From positions 34,136 through 98,135 of the forward strand of contig CAYSVH010000009.1 in the NCBI GenBank assembly GCA_964434425.1: a DNA stretch of 64,000 nucleotides. Direction: 5' to 3'. Below the pieces are notes generated by a model. It was not told the origin of the DNA and made no database searches. It saw only the letters and a list, made by a program, of their open reading frames with translations. Source of the DNA: CALMEC01 sp964434425. Its GTDB lineage: Bacteria; Actinomycetota; Thermoleophilia; Miltoncostaeales; Miltoncostaeaceae. The translations under genes were made by a program, and so were the position numbers. Shown here piece after piece: positions 31,491 to 40,030 of the stretch (its first letter is position 1; every line of letters starts with the position of its first letter).

Positions 31491-32458
31491 CGGGAGAGCG
31501 ACTCGTGTGGCAGGAACGCGTCCCGATAGATGCGGAGCGCGTACCGATCGGTCATTCCCGAGACGTGATCGGTGGCACGCGTGACCGGGTCCGGCTCCGA
31601 CGACGGGGGCAGGAGGTCGGGATTGTCGTGGAAGAGGTCGAAGAGGGCGCGCACGACACCGCGGGCGCGGTCGGCCTCGTCGCTGTTCGGCGGCGCGAGG
31701 TACACACGCCGGAACATGAACCCCCGCAGGCTCCGGAAGACCTCCGCCACCTCGTCACTCTGACGAATCGTGTCCTGTCCCTCGCTGGAGGCGACGATGT
31801 CCTGGATGAGGAACGTCAGGCGCCCGGTGGTGCTGTCGCCGAGAACGGCGATCTCGTCCCGGGGGAGTTCGTCCTCGCTGAGCATGCCCGCCCGGATCGC
31901 GTCCTCGATGTCGTGGTTCACGTAGGCGACCCGGTCGACCAGCCGCACGATCTGCCCCTCCAGGCTGCGGGGGGCGTCGGCACCGGTGTGGTGCAGGATG
32001 CCGTCGCGCACCCCGACCGTGAGGTTCAGTCCGGCGCCGTCACGTTCGACGTGCTCGACGATGCGGAGGCTCTGTTCGTTGTGGAGGAACGCCCGGTCGA
32101 AGCGGTCGCGCAGGATCTCGTCGAGGGCCTGTTCGCCCGCGTGGCCGAAGGGCGCGTGTCCCAGGTCGTGGCCCATCGCGATGGCCTCCACCAGGTCCTC
32201 GTCGAGGCCGAGGGCGCGGCCGACCGTGCGCGACAGCCCGGAGACCTCCAGCGTGTGGGTGAGCCGCGTCCGGTAGTGATCGCCCTCCGGCGAGATGAAC
32301 ACCTGCGTCTTGTGCTTCAGGCGCCGGAACGGCTTGGTGTGGATGATGCGGTCGCGGTCCCGCTGGAACGCGTTGCGGAAGGGGTCCGGTTCCTCCGGGA
32401 GGTCGCGCGCGGCCGCCCAGTCACCCGCGGCGAACGGCGAGGTGGCGGGCACCGCCAT
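31487..32458 (-). CDS. deoxyguanosinetriphosphate triphosphohydrolase-like HD protein
   Basis: This is a 323-residue HD-domain hydrolase of the Dgt family, which cleaves dNTPs to nucleoside and triphosphate. The N-terminal FRNAFQRDRDRIIHTKPFRR, the first metal His in RLTHTLEVSGLSRTVGRAL, and the HD pair in AMGHDLGHAPFGHAGE are all present, with a later Asp in LVDRVAYVNHDIEDA. Length fits the shorter dGTPase-like subgroup. It is coupled to the methyltransferase (ATGA) and to the unknown upstream gene (TGATG). Substrate range and allosteric control cannot be read here. Confidence 0.92.
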   Translation of the reverse strand: MAVPATSPFAAGDWAAARDLPEEPDPFRNAFQRDRDRIIHTKPFRRLKHKTQVFISPEGDHYRTRLTHTLEVSGLSRTVGRALGLDEDLVEAIAMGHDLGHAPFGHAGEQALDEILRDRFDRAFLHNEQSLRIVEHVERDGAGLNLTVGVRDGILHHTGADAPRSLEGQIVRLVDRVAYVNHDIEDAIRAGMLSEDELPRDEIAVLGDSTTGRLTFLIQDIVASSEGQDTIRQSDEVAEVFRSLRGFMFRRVYLAPPNSDEADRARGVVRALFDLFHDNPDLLPPSSEPDPVTRATDHVSGMTDRYALRIYRDAFLPHESLSR

Positions 32459-33219
32459 CAGCCGAGGCCGGGCGTGGGCAGGACGACGGGGAACACCCAG
32501 GGGCCCAGGTGCCCGTCGGGGCCGGATGCTCCGAGGGTGCCGATGGTCACGGTGAGCGCCGTGACGTCACGCGGGATGCCCGGGGTGAGGGCGATGACGC
32601 CCTCCAAGCGGCTGCCCGCCCTCTCGACGCCGACCGACGCCGACCGGTACCGCCGACCCCGGTTGTCCACGACGAGGACGTCCAGGGCGGCCAGCGAACC
32701 GCCGCGCAGGGTGCCCACCGTGTGCGCCAGGTAGCGCACGCGGGAGAAGGACCGGTAGCGCTCGATCGAGAGCACGGCCACCGTGACGCCCTCGATGGTC
32801 TCGACCTGCCCCAGCCCGATGACGTCGACGAGCTCGGAGGGACGGACCTCCATCGCGAGGTCGGCCGGATCGAGGACGTGATCCCACTCCTCGGGCTCCC
32901 GCGACGCCTCGGCGTCGATCTGCTCCTTCAGGCGCTGGCGGACCGCGTCGGCGGTGCGGTCCTTCCAGATGCGCGGGGAGTGCCGGAAGAGCTCGACGAG
33001 TCCCCGATGCGACAGTGCCCGCTCGTCGTCCGGTATGTAGATGCCCCGCAGGCCGCTGTCGGGGCGGCGCAGGATGACGAAGGCCGCGGCGCTGTCGACC
33101 TCCGTGCCGGGGTCGCCGCAGACGTCCCCGTAGTGCAGGTGGGTGATCTCCCAGCCGTCGATGACGAGCTGTACGAGGTCGCCGAGGCTTCCCCGGTGAT
33201 AGCGATCGACGTCCGTCAT
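32458..33219 (-). CDS. hypothetical protein in the dgt operon
   Basis: This 253-residue soluble protein is not recognised. The N-terminal half is mixed (MTDVDRYHRGSLGDLVQLV, then a His/Asp-rich start of a strand). A charged helical centre follows (RTADAVRQRLKEQIDAEA), and the C-terminal ~130 residues look all-beta (VETIEGVTVAVLSIERYRSF; AALDVLVVDNRGRRYRSA). There is no signal peptide. The stop shares one base with the dgt ATG, so it is cotranscribed with dgt and the methyltransferase. The HerA-like gene ends 29 bp upstream in the same direction. Nothing in the sequence shows its activity. Confidence 0.7.
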   Translation of the reverse strand: MTDVDRYHRGSLGDLVQLVIDGWEITHLHYGDVCGDPGTEVDSAAAFVILRRPDSGLRGIYIPDDERALSHRGLVELFRHSPRIWKDRTADAVRQRLKEQIDAEASREPEEWDHVLDPADLAMEVRPSELVDVIGLGQVETIEGVTVAVLSIERYRSFSRVRYLAHTVGTLRGGSLAALDVLVVDNRGRRYRSASVGVERAGSRLEGVIALTPGIPRDVTALTVTIGTLGASGPDGHLGPWVFPVVLPTPGLG

Positions 33220-33247
33220 CGGACCGTTCCCGGCATTCGCACCTCCG

Positions 33248-34774
33248 TCACCGTCGTTTCTTCTTCCCGCGGAGCATGCCGAATATCCCCTTCACCATCT
33301 CACGTGCCACCGGCGAGTGGAGGACGTCGTTGAACTGACCGGTCAGCGAGTCGTCACGACGTGGCGTCTCGCGTCGCGGAGGGGCGGGATCGGCGTGGAT
33401 GATGACCTCCTCCACCCGGGCCATGTCGCCGTCGAGCCGCGCCGCCAGGATCTCCTCGGCGCTCTCACGATCGACGCGCTGCCCGTACTTCGGTGCGAGC
33501 GGGCTGATCGAGATGACCGCCGCGCGCTCGTCGGGGGTCAGCACGTCCATGCGCGAGGCGGGCGGGTAGACGCGGGTCGCGGCGACCGGTGTCGGCACCC
33601 CGCGGCCGTCGAGGATCGTCACCGCGGCCTCCCCGACCCCCAGCGACTGCAGCGTCTCACCGAGGTCCGGATAGTGCTCCGTCGTGGGGAACGTCTCCAC
33701 GGCCTGCTTGAGCGCCCGGGCGTCCTTCGGGGTGAATGCGCGGACGGCGTGCTGGACGCGGTGGCCGAGCTGGCTCAGGACGGCGGCCGGGATGTCCGTC
33801 GGAAGCTGCGTGACGAAGAAGACGGCGACGCCCTTCGAGCGGATCAGCCGGACGGTCTGGGTGACGGCCTCCAGGAATCCCTTGCTGGCATCCGCGAACA
33901 GCAGGTGGGCCTCGTCGAAGAAGAACGCGAGCTTCGGCTTCTCGGGATCGCCGACCTCGGGGAGTTCCTCGAAGAGCTCCGCCAGGAGCCACATGAGGAA
34001 CGTCGAGAACACCCGGGGCTTCGTGGCGACCGACGGCAGCGAGAGGACGGTGGCGATGCCGCGTCCGTCGGGCGTGGTCCGCAGCAGATCGTGGACGTCG
34101 AAGCCCGGTTCACCGAAGAAGACGTCTCCGCCGTCGGCCTCCAGCTGCGACACCTTGCGCTGGAGGACCCCGACGGTCGCCGTCGAGAGGCCGCCCAGCC
34201 CCTTGAGTTCGTCCTTGCCCGGCCCCACCAGGTAGGCGAGCGCCGCGCGCAGGTCCTCCAGCTCGATCAGGTGGAGTTCGCGCTCCTCGCAGAACCGGAA
34301 CACCAGCGCGAGGCTGGACTCCTGCGTGTCGTTCAGGTCGAGCACCTTCGACAGCAGGGTCGGGCCGAACTGCGTCAACGAGGCCCGGATGGGCACGCCG
34401 TCCTCGCCGGTGAGGCTGACGATCTCGATGGGTACCCCGGCCGCCTTCCACTCGTAGGCGAGTCCCTCGGCGCGCTCCTCGATCTTCGGATTGGACGTGC
34501 CGGGAGCGCCGAGACCGGCCACGTCGCCCTTCATGTCCGGCGCGACCACCGGGCATCCGGCGGCGCACAGCTGCTCGGCCAGAAGTTGCAGGGTCTTCGT
34601 CTTGCCGGTTCCGGTGGCTCCGGCGATGAGGCCGTGGCGATTGGCGAGATTGAGGGGGATCCGGACGTCCACGTCGGTGACGGGTGCGGCGGGATCGACG
34701 AACGGGCGACCGATGCGCAGGGCCGGGCCCTCGAACGCATACGCCGATCGGAGGTCAGCCGCGAAGTCGCCCAT
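33248..34774 (-). CDS. HerA-like ATPase (DUF853 family)
   Basis: This 508-residue AAA/FtsK-superfamily ATPase is of the DUF853 group often annotated as HerA helicase or YjgR. Walker A is IAGATGTGKTKTLQLLAE, Walker B lies in PKLAFFFDEAHLLF, and FVTQLPTDIPAAVLSQLG is the conserved sensor region. The C-terminus is basic (GMLRGKKKRR). True HerA works with NurA in end resection; no nurA is nearby, so DNA translocation is an inference. ATG 34774 follows AAGGAG. It lies 140 bp downstream of recO in the same direction, which hints at a repair context. Confidence 0.9.
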   Translation of the reverse strand: MGDFAADLRSAYAFEGPALRIGRPFVDPAAPVTDVDVRIPLNLANRHGLIAGATGTGKTKTLQLLAEQLCAAGCPVVAPDMKGDVAGLGAPGTSNPKIEERAEGLAYEWKAAGVPIEIVSLTGEDGVPIRASLTQFGPTLLSKVLDLNDTQESSLALVFRFCEERELHLIELEDLRAALAYLVGPGKDELKGLGGLSTATVGVLQRKVSQLEADGGDVFFGEPGFDVHDLLRTTPDGRGIATVLSLPSVATKPRVFSTFLMWLLAELFEELPEVGDPEKPKLAFFFDEAHLLFADASKGFLEAVTQTVRLIRSKGVAVFFVTQLPTDIPAAVLSQLGHRVQHAVRAFTPKDARALKQAVETFPTTEHYPDLGETLQSLGVGEAAVTILDGRGVPTPVAATRVYPPASRMDVLTPDERAAVISISPLAPKYGQRVDRESAEEILAARLDGDMARVEEVIIHADPAPPRRETPRRDDSLTGQFNDVLHSPVAREMVKGIFGMLRGKKKRR

Positions 34775-34914
34775 CCGTCTCCTTCTCGTCGGGCGTGGAT
34801 CTGTGGGCTCCACGCGGTGTCGTCGCTCGCCCGCACCGATGCGGGGCATCCGGTGCGCCCGTGGAGTAAAGCACCCGGAGAAGCCGTGCATCGGGTGGCG
34901 CGCCGCGAAGCGCG

Positions 34915-35646
34915 TCACAGCGCCACACCCGAGCGCAGTCGGACGCCGAGGTGCTCCTGGAGGACCGCTCCGATCAGGCGTTCGATGCCGTCCGCCACGC
35001 CGCGCGTGAACGGCCCGACCCCCTCCGTCGCGAGCGGGTTGCCCACGAGGTCGGCGAAGCCCTGGAACACATCCGGCCGCACCGGCTCTCCCAGATGTGC
35101 GCATTCCTCGCAGAGAACCCCGCCCGCACGCGCCGAGAACGCCGTGAACGGTCCGTCCGCACCGCACGTCGTGCAGGTGGCCAGGCGCGGCAGGAGGCCG
35201 GCGACCACCAGCAGCTTGGCGTGGACGCCGAGGACGATCGGGTCGTGACGCGGGGCCCCATCGCCGGGGACCGCACGGGCCAGGTGGTCGAGCCCCCGGC
35301 AGAGCAGGTTGAAGGCGCCCTCGTTGGGCTCCTCCTCGATCAGGACGCGCACCGCCGCCTCGAGGATCGAACTGGACGCCCGGAGCCGGTAGCCGTCCAT
35401 CCAGAGCCCGGCATGGGCGTCGAGGACCTGCGCGTGGCGAATCGTGCAGAGGTCCCCCCGGCCCTGATGGAGCCCCAGATGCACCAGCACGGAGGGCTGA
35501 AGGCGGCCGCCCAGCTTCGATGTCGCCTTGCGCGTGCCCTTCGCGATGGCCGAGACCCGGCCGTGGTCACGTGTGTAGAGCGTGAGCACGGTGTCCGCCT
35601 CGCCGTAGCGGATGGCGCGGAGCACGATGGCGTCGGTCTCGAACAC
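34915..35646 (-). CDS. recO: DNA repair protein RecO
   Basis: RecO helps load RecA at gaps together with RecR. The 243-residue protein starts VFETDAIVLRAIRYGEADTV, the N-terminal OB fold, then has a helical centre and a four-Cys zinc site (CTTCGA and CEEC). The start GTG 35646 is placed by the conserved E-AIVLR block; GGAGG is too close to serve as a normal ribosome site. CACACT 6 bp upstream suggests a leaderless transcript instead. The longer frame to 35829 runs through a palindromic repeat. The upstream gap holds repeat pair A. Confidence 0.93.
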   Translation of the reverse strand: MFETDAIVLRAIRYGEADTVLTLYTRDHGRVSAIAKGTRKATSKLGGRLQPSVLVHLGLHQGRGDLCTIRHAQVLDAHAGLWMDGYRLRASSSILEAAVRVLIEEEPNEGAFNLLCRGLDHLARAVPGDGAPRHDPIVLGVHAKLLVVAGLLPRLATCTTCGADGPFTAFSARAGGVLCEECAHLGEPVRPDVFQGFADLVGNPLATEGVGPFTRGVADGIERLIGAVLQEHLGVRLRSGVAL

Positions 35647-35652
35647 CCCTCC

Positions 35653-35658
35653 AGTGTG
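35653..35658 (-). promoter_or_regulatory. probable leaderless -10 element (CACACT) of recO
   Basis: CACACT on the minus strand is 6 nt from GTG 35646, the same hexamer and spacing as at 6620-6625. Confidence 0.35.
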
Positions 35659-35793
35659 GCAGCCGGCGCGGGTGCGCACCGACCGACCGCGACCGCCGTT
35701 CGGGAAGGCCGGCGGCGGCGGAACGCGTCGAGGACCTCGGGGCAGATCGCGTGCCCTTCTCCTCGCGTCGCAAGAGGCGGGTGAGGCCGCTGG

Positions 35794-35830
35794 GGTGAGG
35801 CCGCTGGTGCCTGGCACCGCCGGCCTCACC
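35794..35830. repeat. GGTGAGGCC palindrome, pair A copy 1
   Basis: A 37-bp palindrome with centre T at 35812. The left arm is GGTGAGGCCGCTGGTGCC; the right arm differs at one or two positions (GGCACCGCCGGCCTCACC). A truncated direct copy GTGAGGCCGCTGG lies just before it at 35781-35793. Confidence 0.85.
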
Positions 35831-35894
35831 GGACCACCGCGTCGGCTCGATATTCGCGTCGCCAGCAGGAGATTCGTCGATTTCGCCCCGACGG

Positions 35895-35931
35895 GGTGAT
35901 GCCGCTGGTGCCTGGCACCAGCGGCATCACC
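35895..35931. repeat. GGTGATGCC palindrome, pair A copy 2
   Basis: A perfect 37-bp palindrome (18-nt arms, centre T at 35913), left arm GGTGATGCCGCTGGTGCC. Compared with the other copies, G-to-T in the left arm is matched by C-to-A in the right, so pairing is kept. CGACGG occurs directly on both sides (35889-35894 and 35932-35937), like a short target duplication. Confidence 0.88.
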
Positions 35932-36199
35932 CGACGGTCAACGGGACCCCGCCTGACAGGCGGCCGCGTCGCCGCCCACGCCGTTTCCCACGTTCAGCGG
36001 CCCGGTCGGCCGGTCCGCACGGGGCCGCATCCGATCGAGACGACCGGTTGTCCCGCATGTGCGGCTGATCGGCGTACACCAACCGGACCGCGCCGGATGG
36101 CCGTGGCCGGCGCCGATGTCCACGTCGGATCGGTCGGAGACGCCTCTCCGAGCACGGCTGTGGAGGCGTCCGGTCGGGATACGACCCGTACGGCGTCGG

Positions 36200-36625
36200 T
36201 CAGTACGTCGGCCAGACCCGGGGGGTCACGAACTCGACCAGGTGGTCGTCCGGATCGCGTACGTAGATGCTCCGGCCGCCACGCATCCACGCGGTCCGGG
36301 CCTCGATCGCGACGCCGTGGTCGCGCAGGTGGTCCTCCCAGCCGGCGAGATCGTCCTCCGCGATGCCGAACGCCATGTGCAGCGGCCCCTGGCCGCCGTG
36401 GGGCGGGATCGTACCGCCCGGCAGCGTGACCGTCTCGAGGGTCGCGCCGCGCAGGAACAGCAGCAGGACGGAGTTCGCACCGACGTCGTAGGCGGCGAAC
36501 CGCCGGTCGGCGGTGATCGGCGTCAGACCCAGAACGTCCTCGTAGAAGCCGCGTGCCCGATCCAGGTCGTCCACGTAGAGCGCCGTCTCGAGGACGCGGT
36601 CGATTCGGGGAGCCCGCCGGCCCAT
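36200..36625 (-). CDS. VOC (glyoxalase/bleomycin-resistance) family protein
   Basis: This 141-residue protein has two betaalphabetabetabeta modules: LETALYVDDLDRARGFYEDV with VLGLTPI, and LHMAFGIAEDDLAGWEDHL with GRSIYVRDPDDHLVEFVTP. His in LHMAF and Glu in HLVEF are the expected metal ligands. Members act as glyoxalases, dioxygenases or binding proteins; none can be chosen from sequence. ATG 36625 follows GGGAGG and a -10 TACCAT at 36653-36658. It is divergent from the glutaredoxin gene. Confidence 0.87.
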   Translation of the reverse strand: MGRRAPRIDRVLETALYVDDLDRARGFYEDVLGLTPITADRRFAAYDVGANSVLLLFLRGATLETVTLPGGTIPPHGGQGPLHMAFGIAEDDLAGWEDHLRDHGVAIEARTAWMRGGRSIYVRDPDDHLVEFVTPRVWPTY

Positions 36626-36652
36626 CGCATCCTCCCATCGTCGCTTTCGCCG

Positions 36653-36658
36653 ATGGTA
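36653..36658 (-). promoter_or_regulatory. probable -10 element of the VOC gene
   Basis: TACCAT on the minus strand, 27 bp from ATG 36625, leaving a ~20-nt leader that carries the GGGAGG ribosome site. This gene is therefore probably not leaderless. Confidence 0.4.
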
Positions 36659-36912
36659 CCCCTGACGGCCGCAGACCGGGAGACCCGATCGGACGGTTCG
36701 TACGGCCGCGCGCCACACCGCCGCGATCGCGGCGCGAGAACGGGACGATGCTGCCCGGGACCACGATCCTCTTCGTCGGATCGCCGACGAACACCCCGAT
36801 ATCCGCAGGAGCCATACGCCACGTCGTCCCCGGTCTCGGCCCCGGCAGGGTCGCGGCGACGACACCATCACCCCGTCCAGTACCGGACGGTCACACCGGA
36901 GGCGCGATTCCC

Positions 36913-36918
36913 TACCAT
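36913..36918 (+). promoter_or_regulatory. probable leaderless -10 element of the glutaredoxin gene
   Basis: TACCAT is followed by 6 nt (CTCCCC) and ATG 36925, with no Shine-Dalgarno. Confidence 0.5.
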
Positions 36919-36924
36919 CTCCCC

Positions 36925-37194
36925 ATGGCGGAAATCACGGTGTACACGAGCGATCGGTGCCCCTACTGCATGCGGGCGAAGAGCCTCCTCGACAGCAAGG
37001 GCGTCGAGTACGAGCAGATCCACATCGGGCTCGACGACATGGAGGCACGCCGGAGGATCCATGAGATCACCGGCCAGATGACGGTGCCGCAGATCATCAT
37101 CGACGGAAACCCGGTCGGCGGATGGACCGAGCTGTCCGCACTCGAGAGCTCCGGCGAACTCGACCGTCTGATCGGCGTGGGCTCCTCCGACTGA
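36925..37194 (+). CDS. glutaredoxin (GrxC type)
   Basis: This 89-residue dithiol glutaredoxin reduces disulfides with a low-molecular-weight thiol. The active site is CPYC in VYTSDRCPYCMRAKSLL, the cis-Pro is in MTVPQIIIDG, and GGWTELSALESSGELD is the usual C-terminal thiol-binding segment. Actinobacteria may use mycothiol rather than glutathione, so the partner thiol is open. The transcript probably starts at the ATG. A hairpin terminator overlaps the stop codon. Confidence 0.93.
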   Translation: MAEITVYTSDRCPYCMRAKSLLDSKGVEYEQIHIGLDDMEARRRIHEITGQMTVPQIIIDGNPVGGWTELSALESSGELDRLIGVGSSD

Positions 37195-37227
37195 GGAACC
37201 CCTCCACCCGGCCATGGCAGGTTCCTC
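37193..37227 (+). terminator. hairpin terminator after the glutaredoxin gene
   Basis: GAGGAACC (37193-37200) pairs with GGTTCCTC (37220-37227), an 8-bp perfect stem over a 19-nt loop starting within the stop codon. No U-run follows. Confidence 0.5.
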
Positions 37228-37234
37228 GCTTCCG

Positions 37235-37249
37235 TGGACTCAACCATCT
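37235..37249 (-). repeat. single terminal repeat of the AGATGG element at the substrate-binding gene stop
   Basis: On the minus strand it reads AGATGGTTGAGTCCA, differing from the left terminal repeat of copy A at one base. It overlaps the TAG stop of the substrate-binding protein gene. Only one end is present. Confidence 0.55.
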
Positions 37250-39035
37250 AGGGGTGTGACACCCACGAGTAGCTCAGGTCCGGCAGCCCGCTCAGCGGAT
37301 TCGTGACACCGATGGCGTTTCGGGACCGGATGACGGCGGTCTGGCCCCACAGCCACGGCACGGCGGGCGCCCGCTCCGCAAGCTCACGGTTGACGGACGC
37401 ATAGGCGGCCTCCCTGTCGCCACCGGCCGGTTGCCGAGCGGCCCGATCGAGTGCGGCGTTGATCTCGGGATCGTCGAGCCGAGACCAGTTCGTGCCGGAC
37501 CTCGACCGGACGGCCGCACCGTGGAACTGCGGGTCGAGCACCGCCTGAGGATCGAGCAGGTCGGGCGCCCAGATCATGGGACACACGGCGACGTGAGCGC
37601 CGGAGGCACCGCAGACGTCCGCGGCGTTGACCGCGGGGTTCGCCGAACGCACGGTGACCCGGAATCCCAGCGACTCGAGCTGCTGCCGGAGCGTGGCCGC
37701 GACGGCGGGCGCCCCGTCCTGGTCGGAGGCGGCGAGGGTGATCGGACCGTCGCCCATCCAGGCGCCGGCGCGGACGGGCAGACCGTCGCGTCCGGCGGCG
37801 TCCATGTATCGGCGCGCCACGGCCAGGTCCCCGCCGGGGTTCGCCAGGTGGTCGCGGTCGGCGTTCTGCCGGTCCCCGCCCGCGGCCTCATAGCCGGGAA
37901 TCCCCGGCGGCATCCACCCCTGGGCGATCCGTCCGGCGTTCTCACCGCCCGCCACCCGTCGAAGGTCCGTTCGGTTCAGCGCCGCCGTGACGGCCCTGCG
38001 GAGGTTCGCGTTGTCGAAGGGCGGCAGCGCCGTGTTCAGGGCGATCGACCGCGTGCTGCCGTCGGGGACGAAGGAGACCTGATCGGGCGTGTCCGCCAGC
38101 GTTCGCGCGAGCAGAGGCCCCGGTACGGGGCGCGTGCCGCAGCAGAGCACCGCGTCGCCGTCGATCGCCTCGCGAAGTGAGCGGGCGAGGTTGGCCTGCC
38201 CCGGGCGCACCGTGACCGTGTCGGCGTATGCCGGACGCCGGTCGGAATCCGCGTCCCAGTTGGGGTTGCGGATCAGCACCAGCGGCCCGGCGGAGCGCAG
38301 CCGGCCGGCGTCCGGCGACCGCTCGTACATGTACGGGCCGGTCGCGGCGGGACGCCGCGCGTAGGCGGACGGCCGCGCTGCGTCGAGCGGCGCGGCATAC
38401 TCGCGCGGCACGGGGATCGTGACGGGGAGCGCCAGCGCCGGCACCACGAGGTTCGCGTCGGGACGCGTGAGGCGGAGGACGATGGTGCGATCGTCGGGTG
38501 TCTGGATGCCGGAGATCGCGCGGATGGGCCCGGCACCGGCCGGCGGTGCACCCTCCAGGGCGGACAGGTGGCGATCGACGTACGGGTTTGCGACGTTGCG
38601 TGAGAAGGCCCGCTCGATCGCATACCGGACATCCGCCGAGCGGACCGGCCGGTTCACCGGCGGTGCGTACCGCACGTCGCGGCGGATGCGGATCGTGATC
38701 CGTCTCCGGTCGTCCGAGATCTCGGGGTCGCCGTCGGCGAGGTCCGGGACGAGCCGCCCGTCCTCCCCCGGAGGCGCCGAGTAGAGCGGACGCCCCACCG
38801 CGAACGCGGTCATGAAACCGGCGGACCGGTAGGTGCGTCCCGGATCCAGGCTGTCGATCGTCTCGGTCGCCAGATACGTGAGCTGACCGCCCCGCTGCGG
38901 CTCGCGGACCTCGCCGTCGATCGTGCCGACCCGGGTGGTGTCGTCCCCGCAGCCGCCGGTGCCCATCGCCACCGCCATGGCCGCGACGAGGCCGAGGCCG
39001 ATCCATGGAAGGCGTCCGCCACGCCCCCGCCGCAT
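37248..39035 (-). CDS. ABC transporter substrate-binding lipoprotein, family 5
   Basis: This protein of about 595 residues is of the oligopeptide/dipeptide/nickel-binding group (SBP_bac_5). It has a lipoprotein signal (LPWIGLGLVAAMAVAMGTGGC) with Cys at the lipobox. Mature motifs are QLTYLATETIDSLDP, the family's domain-I start, and VRYAIERAFSRNVANPYVD. No permease or ATPase gene is adjacent, so it is an orphan here. The start is uncertain: ATG 39035 puts the lipobox near residue 29, while GTG 39059 overlaps the P1 peptidase stop (GTGA). The gene ends at a terminal-repeat remnant. The ligand is unknown; peptides are likely given the P1 peptidase next door. Confidence 0.87.
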   Translation of the reverse strand: MRRGRGGRLPWIGLGLVAAMAVAMGTGGCGDDTTRVGTIDGEVREPQRGGQLTYLATETIDSLDPGRTYRSAGFMTAFAVGRPLYSAPPGEDGRLVPDLADGDPEISDDRRRITIRIRRDVRYAPPVNRPVRSADVRYAIERAFSRNVANPYVDRHLSALEGAPPAGAGPIRAISGIQTPDDRTIVLRLTRPDANLVVPALALPVTIPVPREYAAPLDAARPSAYARRPAATGPYMYERSPDAGRLRSAGPLVLIRNPNWDADSDRRPAYADTVTVRPGQANLARSLREAIDGDAVLCCGTRPVPGPLLARTLADTPDQVSFVPDGSTRSIALNTALPPFDNANLRRAVTAALNRTDLRRVAGGENAGRIAQGWMPPGIPGYEAAGGDRQNADRDHLANPGGDLAVARRYMDAAGRDGLPVRAGAWMGDGPITLAASDQDGAPAVAATLRQQLESLGFRVTVRSANPAVNAADVCGASGAHVAVCPMIWAPDLLDPQAVLDPQFHGAAVRSRSGTNWSRLDDPEINAALDRAARQPAGGDREAAYASVNRELAERAPAVPWLWGQTAVIRSRNAIGVTNPLSGLPDLSYSWVSHP

Positions 39036-39055
39036 GCCTGTCACGTCCGCGCCGA

Positions 39056-40030
39056 TCACCCCGGCGCGCCCCGCCTCTCGTGCGCTGTGGGCACTCCGCA
39101 GAGCGACGTCGCCGCACGCACACCGGCCCGGATGGCCGCCGCCACGACCTCGCTCGCCAGCATCCCCACCACGAAGGCGTTCGCCGATCCCGGCATCGCC
39201 AGGCTGAACGTGACGTCTCCGTCGATCGGGGTGTTGACCGGACTCACGGTCCGACCCAGTCCCGCCCGGCACATCCGCGCGACCTGTCCGGCACCGATCG
39301 CCCCGATGGGCGCATCCGTCACCACGACGACAAGCGTGGTGTTCTGCCCCTCGGCCTCGACCAGACGATGGTGGACCGGACGCTCGTGACGCGCCAGCGC
39401 GGGCGCTCCGGGGAATCCCTCACCCGGAACCCAGACGCCCGCCAGGACGTCACCGCTCTCGTCGAGGATGTCGCCGAATGCATTCACGACGGCCAGCGCG
39501 GCCACGGTATAGCCGGCGGGGGTGCGATCACTCGCCGCGCCCAGACCGCCCTTGCACCACCCGTCCTGCGCATGCCACTTGCCGACCGTCGCACCCGTGC
39601 CGGCGCCGACACAGCCGATCGCGTGCGGTTCGGAGGATGCCACGGCACAGGCCGCGTACCCCTCTTCGGGTCCCGGACGGTGCGAACCGCCGATGCCGAG
39701 GTCGTAGATGACCGCGGCAGGGACGATCGGCACCCGTGCCGGTCCCGTGTCGATGCCGCGCCCGTTCTCCTCGCACCAGCGCATGACGCCGTCCGCGGCC
39801 GCCAGGCCGAACGCCGAGCCCCCGGAGAGAAGGAGCGCCGACACCGTGCGCGCACCGAAGCCCGGGGTGAAGAGTGCGGTCTCACGTGTGCTGGCCCCGC
39901 CGCCGCCGACGTCGATCGCTCCCACCATCTCGACCGGAGGGATGACCACCGTGCACCCCGTGGGCACGCTGGGATCGGTCCAGTGCCCGACACGCACGCC
40001 GGGAACGTCGGTCAGACGGCCGGCTGACAT
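39056..40030 (-). CDS. P1 family peptidase (DmpA-like N-terminal nucleophile aminopeptidase)
   Basis: This 324-residue protein belongs to the DmpA/EndoG-related P1 peptidases, which self-cleave and remove N-terminal residues. The start RLTDVPGVRVGHWTD and LLSGGSAFGLAAADGVMRW are hallmark stretches. The segment QNTTLVVVVTDAPI precedes the expected nucleophile region, where Asn-Thr-Thr contains the candidate autocleavage site. ATG 40030 overlaps the end of mutM by 19 bp. It is followed by the substrate-binding protein, so peptide uptake and breakdown may be linked. Confidence 0.9.
   Translation of the reverse strand: MSAGRLTDVPGVRVGHWTDPSVPTGCTVVIPPVEMVGAIDVGGGGASTRETALFTPGFGARTVSALLLSGGSAFGLAAADGVMRWCEENGRGIDTGPARVPIVPAAVIYDLGIGGSHRPGPEEGYAACAVASSEPHAIGCVGAGTGATVGKWHAQDGWCKGGLGAASDRTPAGYTVAALAVVNAFGDILDESGDVLAGVWVPGEGFPGAPALARHERPVHHRLVEAEGQNTTLVVVVTDAPIGAIGAGQVARMCRAGLGRTVSPVNTPIDGDVTFSLAMPGSANAFVVGMLASEVVAAAIRAGVRAATSLCGVPTAHERRGAPG

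Larger units (their letters stand above)
35647..36199. other. 553-bp gap upstream of recO holding repeat pair A
   Basis: No credible gene is present. From recO outward it holds the recO promoter (35653-35658), a partial repeat copy (35781-35793) and the two palindromes of pair A (35794-35931). About 260 bp (35940-36199) shows no feature I can name before the stop of the VOC gene. Confidence 0.6.
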
